Assembly: GCA_026986885.1 (NCBI GenBank)
Contig: JALSNT010000487.1
Location: forward strand, 1 to 8,888
Length of the DNA stretch: 8,888 nucleotides
Origin: Desulfobulbaceae bacterium
Lineage (GTDB): Bacteria > Desulfobacterota > Desulfobulbia > Desulfobulbales > Desulfobulbaceae
Direction: 5' to 3'
Shown one piece after another: positions 1-6,401 of this stretch. The translations under genes and the position numbers were made by a program. The notes beneath the pieces were generated by a model. It saw only the letters and a program-made list of their open reading frames with translations, was not told where the DNA came from and did no database searches. How positions within the stretch are numbered: position 1 is the first letter of the stretch; the number at the start of each line of letters is the position of its first letter.

Positions 1-2
1 CT

Positions 3-107
3 GACAGGGCAAGGGTTGTTTCCTTCTCACTGCTCTACGGTCTAACGGCCCTGGCCGCTTCCCTGCCGGGCCTTTATATCTACCTGCAACAAAAACACAG
101 CTTATAG
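3..107 (+). CDS. C-terminal end of a membrane protein, possibly flippase-like (partial)
   Basis: An open frame enters from the left edge and stops at TAG 105-107, giving 34 residues. They begin DRARVVSFSLLYGLTALA, continue through a hydrophobic stretch, and end in the polar tail YLQQKHSL. This looks like the last transmembrane helix and short cytosolic tail of a polytopic membrane protein. The pattern of a basic residue, then SLLY and a hydrophobic run closing on PGLYIYL, resembles the C-termini of lysylphosphatidylglycerol-synthase-type or flippase-like membrane proteins often found among surface-glycan genes. So little is visible that this is only a suggestion. The gap to the next ATG is 23 bases, so it is probably the first visible member of the glycosyltransferase operon. 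The start lies outside the window. Confidence 0.55.
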   Translation, partial: DRARVVSFSLLYGLTALAASLPGLYIYLQQKHSL

Positions 108-130
108 CCCCAGGAACAGGAAAAAATATC

Positions 131-1393
131 ATGAACGTTGACACCATGCGAACCATTGACAAATGGGCCGGCATTCCATTGACCTTTATACTGACCATTA
201 TGCAACGGCTGGCGGCCATAATCCGACCGGCTAAGGTCCGACCCGTTAAACGCATTCTCTTCATTGAGCTCTCGGAAATGGGATCAACAATCCTGGTGGA
301 TCCTGCCCTGCAAAAGGCAAAAAAAGAACTTGGAGCCGAGCTGTACTTTCTCATATTTCACAAAAACAGCGCAAGCCTGGCGCTGATCGGAACCATTGCT
401 CCGGAAAATATATTCACCCTGCGGGAAAATAACCTGGTGCTGCTTTTAATGGATACCTTGAGATTTTTTTTCTGGACCAGAAAAATAGGGGTGGATACCG
501 TTGTTGATCTCGAACTCTTTTCCAGATTTACAGCGCTGCTTAGCGGGATATCCGGCTGCTGTCGCCGAGTCGGCTTTTACAGCTTTCACAATGAGGGTTT
601 GTACCGGGGAGAATTACTGACCCACAGGGTGGCCTACAACCCCCATATTCATATGGCAAAAAATTTTATTGCCATGATCAATGCCCTGGCGGCCGGTGAG
701 GAAGAAATTCCCTATTCCAAACACAGGGTGGACGACCATGAACTGGTATTGCCGCGTTTTACCTGCAGTCCGGACGACCTTGAACAGATGCGGCAAAAAA
801 TTATCCGTCGCTCCCCAAACAAAAAAATAGACCGACGGAATCATTTTATTCTGATAAATCCCAATGCCAGCGAATTACTGCCCCAGAGACGATGGATGCG
901 GACGCGTTACGAGGCATTGATTAAAAAAATCATTGCCCATAGAGAAGATGTTCTGGTTCTGATAACCGGTGCGCCCGGAGAACGGGAAGAGGCGGAAGAA
1001 ATGTGCGCTGAAATCTCGTCAAAACGATGTGTTAATTTTGCCGGCGCCGTACAACTCATTGAATTGCCCGTTCTGTATACTCTTTCTTCTTTGATGGTGA
1101 CCAATGATTCCGGTCCCGGCCATTTTGCCGCCATTACCCCGTTGCCGACATTTGTCCTCTTCGGCCCGGAGACTCCTGCCCTGTACGGTTCTCTGGGTAA
1201 TACCACTGCCATTTTTGCCGGACTTGCCTGCTCGCCCTGCGTCAGTGCCGCCAACCACAGAAAAACTCCGTGTACCGATAATAAATGTTTACAGGCGATA
1301 ACCGTTGACCAGGTTTTTGAGGTCATACGTCCGGTATTGGATGGACTGCCGGTACCGGAATCTGCCGGTGGAGAACATAAAGCAAAAGAATAA
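131..1393 (+). CDS. Glycosyltransferase family 9 protein (ADP-heptose:LPS heptosyltransferase-like)
   Basis: A 420-residue protein of the GT9/GT-B fold, the family of WaaC/WaaF heptosyltransferases that move a sugar from a nucleotide donor onto the lipopolysaccharide inner core at the cytoplasmic face of the inner membrane. The N-terminal Rossmann domain starts with RILFIELSEMGSTILVDPAL (residues 41-60), which occupies the usual glycine-loop position. The C-terminal donor-binding domain starts near FILINPNA (239-246) and carries the family signature TNDSGPGHFAA (324-334), then LFGPETPALYG (343-353). Cysteines C367, C370, C381 and C386 form a CX2CX10CX4C cluster near the C-terminus, a region often cysteine-rich in this family. 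The first 40 residues, with a hydrophobic run (16-30), may help membrane association. The start is preceded by AGGAACAGG about 10 bases upstream. The stop is 9 bases before the next ATG, so the two are probably co-transcribed. Family assignment is strong; the actual donor and acceptor sugars cannot be read from the sequence. Confidence 0.9.
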   Translation: MNVDTMRTIDKWAGIPLTFILTIMQRLAAIIRPAKVRPVKRILFIELSEMGSTILVDPALQKAKKELGAELYFLIFHKNSASLALIGTIAPENIFTLRENNLVLLLMDTLRFFFWTRKIGVDTVVDLELFSRFTALLSGISGCCRRVGFYSFHNEGLYRGELLTHRVAYNPHIHMAKNFIAMINALAAGEEEIPYSKHRVDDHELVLPRFTCSPDDLEQMRQKIIRRSPNKKIDRRNHFILINPNASELLPQRRWMRTRYEALIKKIIAHREDVLVLITGAPGEREEAEEMCAEISSKRCVNFAGAVQLIELPVLYTLSSLMVTNDSGPGHFAAITPLPTFVLFGPETPALYGSLGNTTAIFAGLACSPCVSAANHRKTPCTDNKCLQAITVDQVFEVIRPVLDGLPVPESAGGEHKAKE

Positions 1394-1402
1394 AAAGAAA
1401 CA

Positions 1403-2974
1403 ATGCAGACAACAAAAGAGTGGAACTGCATGATCGCCGGTTGGCTGCTTATCGTCACAGCCCTTGCCGTCCGTCTGTATCTCAGTTCCAGATTTCTTCT
1501 TATCCCGGATGAAGCCAATTACTGGCAATGGAGCAGGCACCTGGCCCTGGGCTATCACGATCATCCCCCCATGATTGCCTGGACCATCCGGCTGGCAACC
1601 AAGCTGTTTGGGCAGAATGAATTTGGAGTTCGCCTGCCGACCGTCCTTGGCCTGGCCGTCACCTCAATCTACCTCTTTCGCTTTGCCGGCCGCTGGTTTT
1701 CCTGCAGATGCGGTTTTCACACCACATTACTGGTCCAGGGACTTTTGTTATTCAACGGTGCCGCGCTTATTGCTACTCCAGACGGCCTGCTCCTGCCATG
1801 CTGGGCCGGTGCCTGTTACCATGCAGCCATGGCACTTAACGACCGTTCGCCCGGTCAGTGGCTTACCTGTGGTTTGTGGTTCGGTCTTGGCCTGTTATCC
1901 AAATACACCATGTTGTTGTTTCTGCCCTCACTCTTTTTCTGTATGTCGGCAACTCCGTGTTACCGCAGGCAACTGGCCACCGTATGGCCCTGGCTGGGCC
2001 TGCTCGTCGGCCTTGCCTGCTTCACCCCGGTTCTCATCTGGAATGCCGACAATGGCTGGGCTACTTTCAGGCATGTACTTTATCAGGGCGGCATGGACAA
2101 GAGCAGGCTATTGACCCTGCGATATATCGGTGATTTCTTAGGCACCCAGGCCATGCTTCTCTCTCCGTTTATCTTTATCATGCTGCTCATGGCCTGGTCA
2201 GGAGGTGGTGCCGCGCGCCGTCGAAAAGCTGCAAACTTTACGTATTTACACTGGATGTCGGCCACAACCTTTATCGTTTTCCTTCTACTCTCTCTGCATG
2301 TACGCGTATACGGCAACTGGGCCGCGCCCGCCTATGTTACCGCTGTTATTCTCCTGGCCGCCCTGTACAGCCCCGGCCGAGTCGCTCCCCGGTCACGCTC
2401 TTCATGGTTCTGGAATTTCAGTGTTTTTTTTGCCTATGTCTGCACCGTCCCCCTGCTCGTTCAACTTGTCTATCCTGTGCTGCCGCTTCCCCTTAAATTT
2501 GACAGAATCGCCAGGGAGACCACCGGCTGGAAGCAGTTAGGCAAACAGGTCGAGCAGGTACTTCAATCCATGCCCAGGCCAAAAGAAACCTTTATTTTCG
2601 GACTCAGGTACCAACAGGCAAGTGAACTGGCATTTTATATGCCCGGCCAACCGGAAACCGTATCCATTAATAAATGGGCACGACCAAATGTCTATGATTA
2701 CTGGTTTGATGACGCCATGCTGCGAGGAAAAGATGCGGTCGGCATCTATGAGTGGCAGGGAATGGCCCCACGTCTTGCCAGACTATTTACCCGGGTCGAT
2801 CCACCACGGGAAATCCATACCTTCCGCGTATCGCCCTGGTTCGGCAGACAGATTGTGCATACGCTCTATGTTATCCGTTGCTACGGATTTAAAGGAGGCC
2901 TGCGCTGGCAGCCGCAGGAAAAAAATGATATACGGGTGACCCCGGAGGTCACTGCTAAATCGTTGCCCCTCTAA
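1403..2974 (+). CDS. GT39/ArnT-like integral membrane glycosyltransferase
   Basis: A 523-residue polytopic protein of the dolichyl-phosphate-mannose mannosyltransferase/ArnT superfamily (PMT_2 type). These GT-C enzymes transfer a sugar from a polyprenyl-phosphate carrier to lipid A, glycans or proteins on the periplasmic side of the inner membrane. After the first helix (about 10-28) comes the diagnostic periplasmic loop: DEANYWQW (36-43) and GYHDHPP (50-56). D36/E37 sit where the family has its catalytic acidic residue. Further family features are TPDGLLLPCW (125-134), GLGLLSKYTMLLFLP (161-175) and TPVLIWNADNGW (208-219). About 10-12 helices are apparent up to residue 360, followed by a soluble C-terminal domain with FGLRYQQASELAFYMPGQ (399-416). 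ATG 1403 has only a weak purine-rich AAAGAAA upstream. An in-frame ATG at 1430 (codon 10), just before the first helix, is a reasonable alternative start. It sits 9 bases downstream of the GT9 gene and likely acts in the same surface-glycan pathway. Substrate unknown. Confidence 0.88.
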   Translation: MQTTKEWNCMIAGWLLIVTALAVRLYLSSRFLLIPDEANYWQWSRHLALGYHDHPPMIAWTIRLATKLFGQNEFGVRLPTVLGLAVTSIYLFRFAGRWFSCRCGFHTTLLVQGLLLFNGAALIATPDGLLLPCWAGACYHAAMALNDRSPGQWLTCGLWFGLGLLSKYTMLLFLPSLFFCMSATPCYRRQLATVWPWLGLLVGLACFTPVLIWNADNGWATFRHVLYQGGMDKSRLLTLRYIGDFLGTQAMLLSPFIFIMLLMAWSGGGAARRRKAANFTYLHWMSATTFIVFLLLSLHVRVYGNWAAPAYVTAVILLAALYSPGRVAPRSRSSWFWNFSVFFAYVCTVPLLVQLVYPVLPLPLKFDRIARETTGWKQLGKQVEQVLQSMPRPKETFIFGLRYQQASELAFYMPGQPETVSINKWARPNVYDYWFDDAMLRGKDAVGIYEWQGMAPRLARLFTRVDPPREIHTFRVSPWFGRQIVHTLYVIRCYGFKGGLRWQPQEKNDIRVTPEVTAKSLPL

Positions 2975-3065
2975 GAAGTATCCGCGCATCTGAGAGGCTC
3001 TATCAGCAGTCACGAAGATAGCAACAGCTTAATTCAGGTAACAATATCTCTTAGCCTTTGCTTGT

Positions 3066-3095
3066 TAACCGTTATGTACGGATTATTTATTTTTT
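3066..3095 (+). terminator. Candidate intrinsic terminator of the glycosyltransferase operon, overlapping the ppk 3' end
   Basis: TAACCGT (3066-3072) pairs with ACGG-A-TTA (3078-3085) across loop TATGT. That gives a 7-bp stem with one bulged A. It is followed directly by TTTATTTTTT (3086-3095) in plus-strand sense, which is the layout of a rho-independent terminator. It lies 92 bases after the GT39 stop. The U-tract and the distal end of the stem are the stop codon and last lysine/asparagine codons of the convergent ppk gene. The stem is modest in GC, so strength is uncertain. Confidence 0.4.
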
Positions 3096-5296
3096 CGCTT
3101 AGCAATTTTTTTCTTTCGTTTCTTTTTAGACAATTTGCGCGCAGCAGCCAATCTCTCGGCAGCCAGGTTGATGAGCTGCTCCTGGGAACTCAGCTGATCA
3201 TCTTTTCCGGTCGGTTTTAACTGTATATAACTGCCGTCCGGCTGCATTTCCCAGGCACTTCTATGATCGTTTAGTTGCACATCCAGAATCCTGCGCAGTT
3301 CTTTTTGCAACTGTCTGGGTTCAACAGGGGTAACCACCTCGACCCGGTCTTCAAGGTTACGTTTCATGATGTCGGCAGAGCCTATAAAATATTCCTCCTT
3401 GCCGTCATTTTTAAAATAATAAATCCGGCTATGCTCAAGAAAACGCCCGACAATGGAAATAATACGAATATTGTCGGACAAACCGGGAATTCCGGGCCGC
3501 AGCCTGCAGGTGTCGCGTACAATAAGATCAACGTGTACTCCTGCCTGCGATGCCTTGTAGAGGGCTCTGGTAATGTCCTTGTCCTCAAGGGCGTTTGTCT
3601 TGAACTGGACAAGCCCGCATTTTCCCTTTTTCTGCAGGGCGATTTCCCGATCAATTTTGGCTAATAATTCCTTTTTTAATATTTTCGGCGAAGGTAAAAG
3701 TTTTTTATACTTTCTGGCAGGGGCATATCCCATGGTCAGGTAGTTGAAAAGCTCCGTTAAATCCTTGCCGATATCAGCATTGCAGGTCAGCAGGCCAAGA
3801 TCACTGTAAATGCGGGCCGTACCTGCATGATAATTGCCGGTGCCGATATGGGCATATCGCTTCAACCCATTGAAATCACGTCTGATAACAAAAATAACCT
3901 TGGAGTGCGTCTTTAAGCCGACAACCCCGTAGGTAACATGCACCCCTGCCTGCTCAAGATATCCGGCCCAGTGAATATTCGCCGACTCATCAAAACGTGC
4001 CTTCAGTTCCACAACCACGGCTACCTGCTTGCCGTTTTGAGCTGCGTCAAGCAGGTACTGGATCACCCGCGAGTCGGAAGAGGTACGATACAGTGTCATC
4101 TTAATGGCCAATACCTTGGGATCAGTACTTGCTTCCTTTAGGAACCGTTCCACGGACGATTGAAAAGACTCATAGGGGTGTTGCAGCAAAACCGCCCCCT
4201 CTTCACGGATCAGATGAAAGATATTGGGGGAATAATCACCGATCAGCCGGTAATGATCAAAGGGTTGATGCGGCGGATAGTGGAGATCGGGCCGGTCAAT
4301 GGAGGCGATTTGAAAAAGATCCCTTTTGGCCATGATACCGTCAACGGCAAATACATCCTGCTCTTTGTCAATACCAAGCTCTGCAGCCAGCATGCCGCGA
4401 TGGGAGGATGACATGCAGGAACCGACCTCCAGCCGGACGATCTCTGCAAATTTACGGTCGCGCAGGGCTGTTTCTATCATTGCGAGCAGGTCATTGGCCT
4501 GGTCCAGTGTTTTTTCGGTAATAGCATTTCTGGTTACCCGAAACAGCTCACAACTCTCAATTACCATATCCGGAAATATTGCCGCCAGATTATTGGCTAT
4601 CACATCCTCAAAGCGTACATAAAGCTGTGCTTTGCCTATCCTGATAAAACGCGGGATACCGATTCCGGTGGGCACCTTTATACGATTTAGATAAATATGT
4701 TCATCATCCTTGAATCTGGTTGCGACCAGGAGATTCAAGGACAGGTTGGAGATAAAGGGAAAGGGATGGGCGGGATCCATACCCTGGGGAGTGAGTAACG
4801 GATAGATATTATCAAGAAAATATCCGTCAACCTCGCGCTGCTGCTTATCGGTCAACTGGAGATATTTGACGATTCGAATATTTTTTTTGGCCAACAGACG
4901 CAGCAACTGTTCTTCAAGGGTCTGCTGCTGGGCTAATAAATCCCTGACCACCTCATTACATTCGGCAATCTGCCGGCTTGGTGTTCGACCGTCTACGGAG
5001 AGTTTCTTCACGCCGGCACCGACCTGTTGCTTCAAGCCACCGATACGTTTCATGAAAAACTCGTCTAAATTGGAACCAATGATGGAGAGAAACATGACTC
5101 GCTCCAGAAGCGGTGTCCTCTCATCCTGTCCTTCATGAAGGACCCGGCGGTTAAATTCCAGCCAGGTCAGCTCCCGATTGAGATACCATTGGGAAGAATT
5201 CAGGTCGATTTTTTGCTTACCTGGGGCCTTGACCCCGGCAGGCGATTCCGGTAATGCCTTGGGGGAAACAGTTTTTTTTGATTGTTGCGGGGGCAT
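3083..5296 (-). CDS. ppk1: Polyphosphate kinase 1
   Basis: A 737-residue PPK1, which reversibly polymerises the gamma-phosphate of ATP into inorganic polyphosphate, usually at the inner membrane. The N-terminal domain begins with WYLNRELTWLEFNRRVL (37-53) and contains SNLDEFFMKRIGGL (75-88). The middle part has HPYESF (373-378) and the MTLYR segment (400-404). The phosphohistidine site is H464 in GLKTHSK. The second conserved catalytic histidine, H622, lies in RFLEHSRIYYF. FIGSADIMKRNL (637-648) is the usual C-terminal phospholipase-D-like element. All core parts are present and length is in the normal range of about 690-740. Oddities: residues 1-33 are a polar, low-complexity extension ahead of the core, and residues 721-737 form a tail with 12 Lys/Arg of 17. 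The start ATG (5294-5296) is preceded on the minus strand by GGAG (5304-5307) with 7-base spacing. It converges with the glycosyltransferase operon and lies 198 bases downstream of hepT in the same direction. No convincing promoter could be picked in that gap. Confidence 0.97.
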   Translation of the reverse strand: MPPQQSKKTVSPKALPESPAGVKAPGKQKIDLNSSQWYLNRELTWLEFNRRVLHEGQDERTPLLERVMFLSIIGSNLDEFFMKRIGGLKQQVGAGVKKLSVDGRTPSRQIAECNEVVRDLLAQQQTLEEQLLRLLAKKNIRIVKYLQLTDKQQREVDGYFLDNIYPLLTPQGMDPAHPFPFISNLSLNLLVATRFKDDEHIYLNRIKVPTGIGIPRFIRIGKAQLYVRFEDVIANNLAAIFPDMVIESCELFRVTRNAITEKTLDQANDLLAMIETALRDRKFAEIVRLEVGSCMSSSHRGMLAAELGIDKEQDVFAVDGIMAKRDLFQIASIDRPDLHYPPHQPFDHYRLIGDYSPNIFHLIREEGAVLLQHPYESFQSSVERFLKEASTDPKVLAIKMTLYRTSSDSRVIQYLLDAAQNGKQVAVVVELKARFDESANIHWAGYLEQAGVHVTYGVVGLKTHSKVIFVIRRDFNGLKRYAHIGTGNYHAGTARIYSDLGLLTCNADIGKDLTELFNYLTMGYAPARKYKKLLPSPKILKKELLAKIDREIALQKKGKCGLVQFKTNALEDKDITRALYKASQAGVHVDLIVRDTCRLRPGIPGLSDNIRIISIVGRFLEHSRIYYFKNDGKEEYFIGSADIMKRNLEDRVEVVTPVEPRQLQKELRRILDVQLNDHRSAWEMQPDGSYIQLKPTGKDDQLSSQEQLINLAAERLAAARKLSKKKRKKKIAKRKNK

Positions 5297-5494
5297 GGGT
5301 ACACTCCAAAAAGGCTGTTTTATAATAATAATGGCCTGTTAAGAAATAACTATAACAATCTTACTTATTGGTTTGCCCATTTCCCGTGTTGCGAAAACAG
5401 TTACATAACGATACTATGCGTCTATTTTCGCGCCTTGGAAATGAACAAAACACCGGCGTAATCTTGTCATATTTATTTCATAACAGCTCCTAAG
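5297..5494. other. Intergenic region between hepT and ppk1
   Basis: 198 bases separate the hepT stop from the ppk1 start, both on the minus strand. AT-rich tracts (for example TTATTATTATAA on the minus strand at about 5321-5332) could hold a ppk1 promoter. No -35/-10 pair with good spacing stands out. No hairpin followed by a T-run is visible on the minus strand after hepT, so read-through from the toxin operon into ppk1 is possible. A 6-bp perfect dyad sits at 5479-5499. Confidence 0.5.
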
Positions 5495-5499
5495 TTATG
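5479..5499. repeat. Inverted repeat over the hepT stop codon
   Basis: CATAAC (5479-5484) and GTTATG (5494-5499) are perfect 6-bp inverted arms around a 9-base loop. The repeat includes the hepT stop codon (5495-5497). It is not followed by a T-run on the minus strand, so it is not a classical terminator. It could stabilise the 3' end of the toxin mRNA or be chance. Confidence 0.4.
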
Positions 5500-5881
5500 C
5501 GCGGGGCACTGCCTTACAAGAACCGCCGAACTGTTTGCCGAAATATCCCTTTATTATTTTTTCGATCTCCTTTTTTAATGCCGGGATGTCAATAGTTGTT
5601 ATTTCCCACACAATATCAATATTTACACCAAAATAACCATGAATTAGTCTATCTCTTGTACCGGCAATCATCTTCCATGGAATATTTTGATATTCTTTTT
5701 TAACGCCGGATAATATTTGTTTACTTGCCTCTCCCATGACTTCTAGGTTTCTAATTATTGCGTCTTGTGTTTTGTAATCATTGACGAAATCTTCATAGTT
5801 AAGACCATGAATATATTCCTCAATCTTTGAAAGGCAGATCACAATATCTTCGATTAAGTCTTGATCACAACGCTTAGACAT
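5495..5881 (-). CDS. hepT: HepT-like HEPN-domain toxin (DUF86 ribonuclease)
   Basis: A 128-residue protein of the HepT-like (DUF86/HEPN) family, the toxin partner of MNT-domain antitoxins. HEPN toxins act as RNases; a characterised HepT trims the 3' end of tRNA. The sequence is largely helical and contains NLEVMGEASKQIL (45-57), typical of the family. The catalytic RX4HXY motif is intact as R76-DRLI-H81-G-Y83. Y83 is the residue that, in characterised systems, the MNT partner AMPylates to silence the toxin. The ATG (5879-5881) overlaps the mntA stop by 8 bases and has no recognisable Shine-Dalgarno, so expression probably depends on translational coupling to mntA. The body is AT-rich, but the last 12-15 residues (FGGSCKAVPRA) are encoded by clearly more GC-rich DNA and look like an extension beyond the usual family end. 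Family call is firm; toxicity and target are inferred. Confidence 0.93.
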   Translation of the reverse strand: MSKRCDQDLIEDIVICLSKIEEYIHGLNYEDFVNDYKTQDAIIRNLEVMGEASKQILSGVKKEYQNIPWKMIAGTRDRLIHGYFGVNIDIVWEITTIDIPALKKEIEKIIKGYFGKQFGGSCKAVPRA

Positions 5882-6176
5882 AGATAATATTGTTTTCTAT
5901 TTCAGAAGATACATTTTTTATGCGTATATTTTTAATCCCATCTTTTGTCAGTATATCAACTTTTCTGCCAAATAACTTCTCCATATATTCGACAAGTTCT
6001 ACAAATCTCAGGCCAATAGGTTTTTCAAACTCAACTACGATATCAACATCGCTGTCCATCTTTGCAAAATTATTCGCGACAGATCCAAAAAGACCGATAC
6101 GTCTCACTCCATATTTTTGTGACAAATAGGGGTATTGTTCTTTTATTTTTCTGATTATTTCATCACGGTATCCCAT
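5874..6176 (-). CDS. mntA: MntA-like minimal nucleotidyltransferase antitoxin
   Basis: A 100-residue MNT-domain protein. In the MntA-HepT type of toxin-antitoxin module it transfers AMP from ATP to a tyrosine of the HEPN toxin, which inactivates it. The active-site motif GSX10DXD is exact: G31-S32, then ten residues, then D43-V-D45. A third acidic residue, D74 in RKVDIL, completes the usual metal-binding triad. FGSVANNFAKMDSDVDIVVEF (30-50) is typical. I start the gene at ATG 6174-6176, because GGAGA lies 6-7 bases upstream. The longer open frame back to 6203 begins with TTG and would bury that ribosome binding site. It is the first gene of a two-gene minus-strand operon and its stop overlaps the hepT start. 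Base composition is much more AT-rich than the flanking genes: bases 5881-5940 have 13 G/C of 60, against 34 of 60 at 7441-7500 in nnr. This suggests horizontal acquisition. Confidence 0.92.
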   Translation of the reverse strand: MGYRDEIIRKIKEQYPYLSQKYGVRRIGLFGSVANNFAKMDSDVDIVVEFEKPIGLRFVELVEYMEKLFGRKVDILTKDGIKNIRIKNVSSEIENNIIYV

Positions 6177-6179
6177 TAC

Positions 6180-6198
6180 ATATCTCCATTTCAGATAT
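6180..6198 (-). promoter_or_regulatory. mntA ribosome binding site embedded in an inverted repeat
   Basis: On the minus strand the mntA Shine-Dalgarno (GGAGA, complement of 6183-6187) lies 6-7 bases before ATG 6176. It falls within a perfect 6-bp inverted repeat, ATATCT (6180-6185) and AGATAT (6193-6198), with a 7-base loop. In RNA the stem would partly mask the binding site. As DNA the dyad could be an operator. The Shine-Dalgarno fixes the start choice; a regulatory role is inference. Confidence 0.5.
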
Positions 6199-6321
6199 AC
6201 CAATATGTCATTTTCATCGACTAACTACAATGAAAGGCAGCACAAAACCTGCAGCTTGGGGCGAAATGAAAATCGCTCAATTAAGGACTATATTTCATAC
6301 AGTCTCCAGGAAGAATTCCAT

Positions 6322-6352
6322 ATTATACAATGAAACTCCTGTTGTACAGGAG
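6322..6352 (-). promoter_or_regulatory. Candidate promoter and operator for the mntA-hepT operon
   Basis: The minus strand carries a perfect TATAAT (complement of ATTATA, 6322-6327), pointing at mntA about 145 bases away. The upstream -35 position is poor: 17 bases upstream reads CCTGTA. Exactly there lies the strong palindrome CTCCTGT-TGT-ACAGGAG (6336-6352), a plausible operator or activator site overlapping the -35 region. Such modules are commonly autoregulated, but nothing here proves binding. Confidence 0.4.
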
Positions 6353-6374
6353 AAAGAGGGAAACAGGCAAACGT

Positions 6375-6391
6375 TTACCGACCCTCGGTAA
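6375..6391. repeat. Perfect 7-bp inverted repeat
   Basis: TTACCGA (6375-6381), loop CCC, TCGGTAA (6385-6391). It has the same 7-3-7 geometry and 17-base length as the palindrome at 6336-6352, but the arm sequence differs. It could be a protein-binding dyad or an RNA hairpin. Confidence 0.55.
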
Positions 6392-6401
6392 TGGCGGCGA
6401 C

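Noticed and set aside
907..1518. Minus-strand open frame of 203 codons
   Set aside because: Antisense to the GT9 signature region and the GT39 start, with no domain features; a shadow frame.
1575..2114. Plus-strand open frame of 179 codons inside the GT39 gene
   Set aside because: Out-of-frame reading of GT39; its Cys/Pro/Ser-rich composition is typical of shadow frames.
5464..5481. Possible Pho box (TTGTCAT and ATTTCAT repeats) near ppk1
   Set aside because: Only the first half-site is a good match, it is oriented away from ppk1, and it lies about 170 bases from the start.
5479..5500. Integron attC-like site after hepT
   Set aside because: The arms ATAAC/GTTAT resemble core sites superficially but do not fit GTTRRRY/RYYYAAC, and no integrase or cassette array is visible.
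3083..6176. Functional link between PPK1 and the toxin-antitoxin module
   Set aside because: Same strand and adjacency only; the antitoxin is an enzyme rather than a classical protease-labile antitoxin, so the polyphosphate-Lon idea does not apply naturally.
6177..6203. N-terminal extension of mntA from TTG 6203
   Set aside because: TTG is a rare start with no upstream Shine-Dalgarno, whereas ATG 6176 has GGAGA at proper distance.
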